The notes under the pieces were generated by a model. The model saw only the letters and a program-made list of their open reading frames with translations. It was not told the origin of the DNA and searched no databases. The position numbers and the translations under genes are program-made. Of a DNA stretch of 8,650 nucleotides, positions 7,033 through 8,650 are shown piece after piece. This stretch comes from Thermoflavifilum sp. (GTDB lineage Bacteria > Bacteroidota > Bacteroidia > Chitinophagales > Chitinophagaceae): NCBI GenBank assembly GCA_019683625.1, contig JADGHY010000076.1, positions 1-8,650 on the forward strand. The letters run 5' to 3'. The stretch's first letter is position 1. Every line of letters begins with the position of its first letter.

Positions 7033-7506
7033 ATGGCAGAAACAGCAACCACAACAACCCCGCGTATTCAACCGGGCAGTACCCGCCGGAAAGCACTTCC
7101 AAACTGGGTATTTCTCTTTCCGGGCATTTATTTTGGTTGGGTGCTCACCAAAGGAGAAGCCATTTCCTGGTATCGCATCGAAGAAATGTTTTATTTCGGG
7201 AGTTTTCACATGTATGGCATCTTCATGTCGGCCGTGGTGGTAGGTGCCCTCAGTATTTGGCTTATCCGGAAATTAGGCATCAAAACCTGGGATGGGGAAA
7301 CCATAGAAATTCCCAAGAAGCGATTTCATAAGGGCTATATCCTTGGTGGTTTTATCTTTGGATTAGGTTGGGCTTTGACTGGTGCCTGTCCGGGGCCTTT
7401 ATATGCACAGGTGGGTGCGGGTTTCACTGTAGTCATCGTTACCTTACTTAGTGCCATAGCAGGTACCTGGGTATATGCCGCATGGAGGGATAAATTGCCT
7501 CACTAA
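7033..7506 (+). CDS. YeeE/YedE family (DUF6691-type) sulfur-compound transporter, C-terminal half
   Basis: This is an inner-membrane protein of 157 residues that should pair with the upstream gene product to form a complete YeeE/YedE-like channel. A polar Thr-rich N terminus of about 24 residues precedes hydrophobic segments near 25-38, 58-78, 101-118 and 127-152. The defining motif is GFIFGLGWALTGACPGPLYAQVGAG (106-130), with the conserved Cys119. Before it sits a soluble loop (GIKTWDGETIEIPKKRFHKG). The ATG at 7033 is preferred to a TTG two codons earlier. The 11-base spacing to the upstream stop implies co-transcription. In other genomes such pairs often sit beside rhodanese or metallo-beta-lactamase-fold sulfur genes. 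None is present here, and a tRNA-Cys follows instead. Substrate inferred from the family only. Confidence 0.9.
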   Translation: MAETATTTTPRIQPGSTRRKALPNWVFLFPGIYFGWVLTKGEAISWYRIEEMFYFGSFHMYGIFMSAVVVGALSIWLIRKLGIKTWDGETIEIPKKRFHKGYILGGFIFGLGWALTGACPGPLYAQVGAGFTVVIVTLLSAIAGTWVYAAWRDKLPH

Positions 7507-7530
7507 TCCAGTAAGTTTCAGATTTTTCGC

Positions 7531-7538
7531 TATGTTTG
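7531..7538 (+). promoter_or_regulatory. Putative -7 promoter element of the tRNA-Cys gene
   Basis: TATGTTTG matches TAnnTTTG exactly and ends 11 bases before the tRNA's first base, leaving a very short leader for RNase P. There is no good -33 match. It suggests the tRNA has its own promoter rather than relying on the transporter transcript. Confidence 0.55.
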
Positions 7539-7549
7539 CACCCATAACA

Positions 7550-7620
7550 GGTCCCGTGGCCGAGTGGTCAGGCAGAGGTCTGCAAAACCTTATACAGCGG
7601 TTCGAATCCGCTCGGGACCT
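7550..7620 (+). tRNA. tRNA-Cys (anticodon GCA)
   Basis: A full cloverleaf can be drawn over 71 bases. The acceptor stem is GGTCCCG (7550-7556) with CGGGACC (7613-7619). The D stem is GCC/GGC with loop GAGTGGTCA. The anticodon stem is GAGGT/ACCTT with loop CTGCAAA, giving anticodon GCA at 7582-7584. A 4-base variable loop follows. The T stem is AGCGG/CCGCT with loop TTCGAAT. The discriminator base is T (7620), as expected for cysteine tRNAs, where U73 is an identity element for cysteinyl-tRNA synthetase. CCA is not encoded. No terminator hairpin is apparent in the 24 bases before the converging AsmA-like gene. Confidence 0.97.
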
Positions 7621-7644
7621 CGTATCCTAGCATGCCGAGTTTAC

Positions 7645-8650
7645 TTATCGTGTCGTATCTCTTCCCTTGTTCAACAATTGGCGAATTCCTTTTTGAAAAG
7701 TTTTTTGAAGGGTTTTTTCAATACGTTGTTTTACCGGAGCACTGTCCTGTGCCACATTTTGGCTATCATGCGGCATGAGTTGCTGGATAAGTTTTTGTTT
7801 TTCTTCTTGTAATTTTTGTTGTGCCGCAGTGGTAAGGGTTTGCTTAACGGAAGCAGTCATGGGCGTCAAATCCAGTTTTAATGTGGGCTGCAATATGGTG
7901 CCGGTGAGATGTACATTCACGTGAAGCTTGTCTCCGGCCTGAATAGCCGTTCCGGCTGCTGCATTGGCTTTCGCGATGAGTTGGTTGAGTGTAGAGCTGG
8001 CCTGCCCAAGCTTGGAACGTGGAATAGTCATCTCAATCGTATAATCAATATGTTTATCCAATCCATTTTTACCTGCAATCTTCATCTGCACACTATCTAC
8101 CAACAATTCAAACGGATGCACAAATAAGTATCCGCTGTCAATATCAAATGCCAAACCCAGGGTTGGCCATGTAGCGCTGGGAAGCTGCGTTAGGCCAAGT
8201 GCCGTAGCCAGTTTTTGCAAAGGCACAAACTGGGCAAGATTTAAATTTTGTATTTGTAACCTACCTGTGCTATTTACCGATGAAAGCACAGGCATCAACT
8301 TGTCGGTGAGAGCGGTGCTCAGCGATATCTTTCCGGAAAACTGCCCCTGGATAGCCTGTTGCAGGGGTAAAAATGCCTGGGCAATGGACACGGTTTGTAA
8401 CAATTGAGGAATATGCCATTCCTTTGCTTCTATTGTCATGTCGGTTTGGGGCTGGTCGGGCTGCTGGGTATTGTAGGCACCGGAAAGCATAACTTCTCCG
8501 CCCAGCATATTGGCCTTGATCTGATCCAGATGCAAGATGCCATCGGCTACCGTGGCCTTGCCCTGCACTTGATGCAAATCATAATTGCTGTATATAAAAT
8601 GAGCTATATCAGCGGTTATGTGCAATTGCATGTTACGGGGAATGACAACA
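7645..8650 (-). CDS. AsmA-like protein, C-terminal part (5' end outside the window)
   Basis: This is the last 334 or so residues of a larger protein. The frame stays open through the right edge, so the ATG at 8631 is almost certainly internal. The sequence has the beta-rich pattern of the AsmA C-terminal domain: DGILHLDQIKANMLGGEVMLSGAYN, then STGRLQIQNLNLAQFVPLQKLATAL, GYLFVHPFELLVDSVQMKIAGKNGLDKHIDYTIEMTIPRSKLG, and VNVHLTGTILQPTLKLDL. Proteins of this group span the envelope as long beta-groove bridges and are linked to phospholipid transport and outer-membrane homeostasis. Bacteroidota members are usually 800 residues or more. The tail is different: about 70 residues rich in Gln and Lys, probably helical (QQKLQEEKQKLIQQL and KTLQKTFQKGIRQLLNKG). 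The N-terminal membrane anchor cannot be seen. The gene converges with tRNA-Cys across 24 bases. The family is likely, but the exact role is not shown here. Confidence 0.85.
   Translation of the reverse strand, partial: VVIPRNMQLHITADIAHFIYSNYDLHQVQGKATVADGILHLDQIKANMLGGEVMLSGAYNTQQPDQPQTDMTIEAKEWHIPQLLQTVSIAQAFLPLQQAIQGQFSGKISLSTALTDKLMPVLSSVNSTGRLQIQNLNLAQFVPLQKLATALGLTQLPSATWPTLGLAFDIDSGYLFVHPFELLVDSVQMKIAGKNGLDKHIDYTIEMTIPRSKLGQASSTLNQLIAKANAAAGTAIQAGDKLHVNVHLTGTILQPTLKLDLTPMTASVKQTLTTAAQQKLQEEKQKLIQQLMPHDSQNVAQDSAPVKQRIEKTLQKTFQKGIRQLLNKGRDTTR

Noticed and set aside
1..8650. A search for a defence system, mobile element, CRISPR array, toxin-antitoxin pair or integration site beside the tRNA.
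   Set aside because: All long frames resolve to housekeeping or envelope genes. There is no duplicated tRNA 3' end, integrase, transposase or regularly spaced repeat.

Overview
The window looks like ordinary chromosomal DNA of a Bacteroidota bacterium, probably from the Chitinophagaceae or a related group. The evidence for this is a moderate base composition (close to half G+C by eye) and repeated matches to the Bacteroidota sigma-A -7 element TAnnTTTG just upstream of genes. A futalosine-pathway menaquinone gene, a tRNA without an encoded CCA end, and proteins that read like Bacteroidota family members point the same way. The lineage is inferred from these traits, not from a database search. 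Ten protein genes and one tRNA account for nearly all of the sequence. No stretch longer than about 180 bases lacks a gene, and there is no sign of an insertion sequence, prophage, CRISPR array or integration site.

Left part (1-2450): a Spr-like NlpC/P60 cell-wall hydrolase lipoprotein on the plus strand converges with a minus-strand pair. That pair is mqnA (chorismate dehydratase) followed by a family 2 glycosyltransferase, with either an ATGA stop/start overlap or a short gap, depending on which start is used. Middle (2450-5620): a divergent intergenic region carries a good promoter for purB (adenylosuccinate lyase). purB converges on yraN (UPF0102 nuclease-fold protein, probably with a TTG start). 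yraN is divergent from manA (class I mannose-6-phosphate isomerase).

Right part (5620-8650): manA converges with a signal-peptide-bearing msrA. msrA is divergent from two adjacent genes encoding the two halves of a YeeE/YedE-type (TsuA-like) sulfur-compound transporter. A tRNA-Cys(GCA) with its own -7 element follows, and then the 3' end of a large AsmA-like gene that runs in from beyond the right edge. The MsrA, transporter and tRNA-Cys cluster has a sulfur theme, but the separate promoters and strands argue against a single operon.

Most genes here are housekeeping, and I found no convincing new system. The points most worth a second look are the split transporter with its distributed cysteine motifs beside tRNA-Cys, the export signal on MsrA, and the promoter elements, which settle several start codons in favour of shorter proteins.
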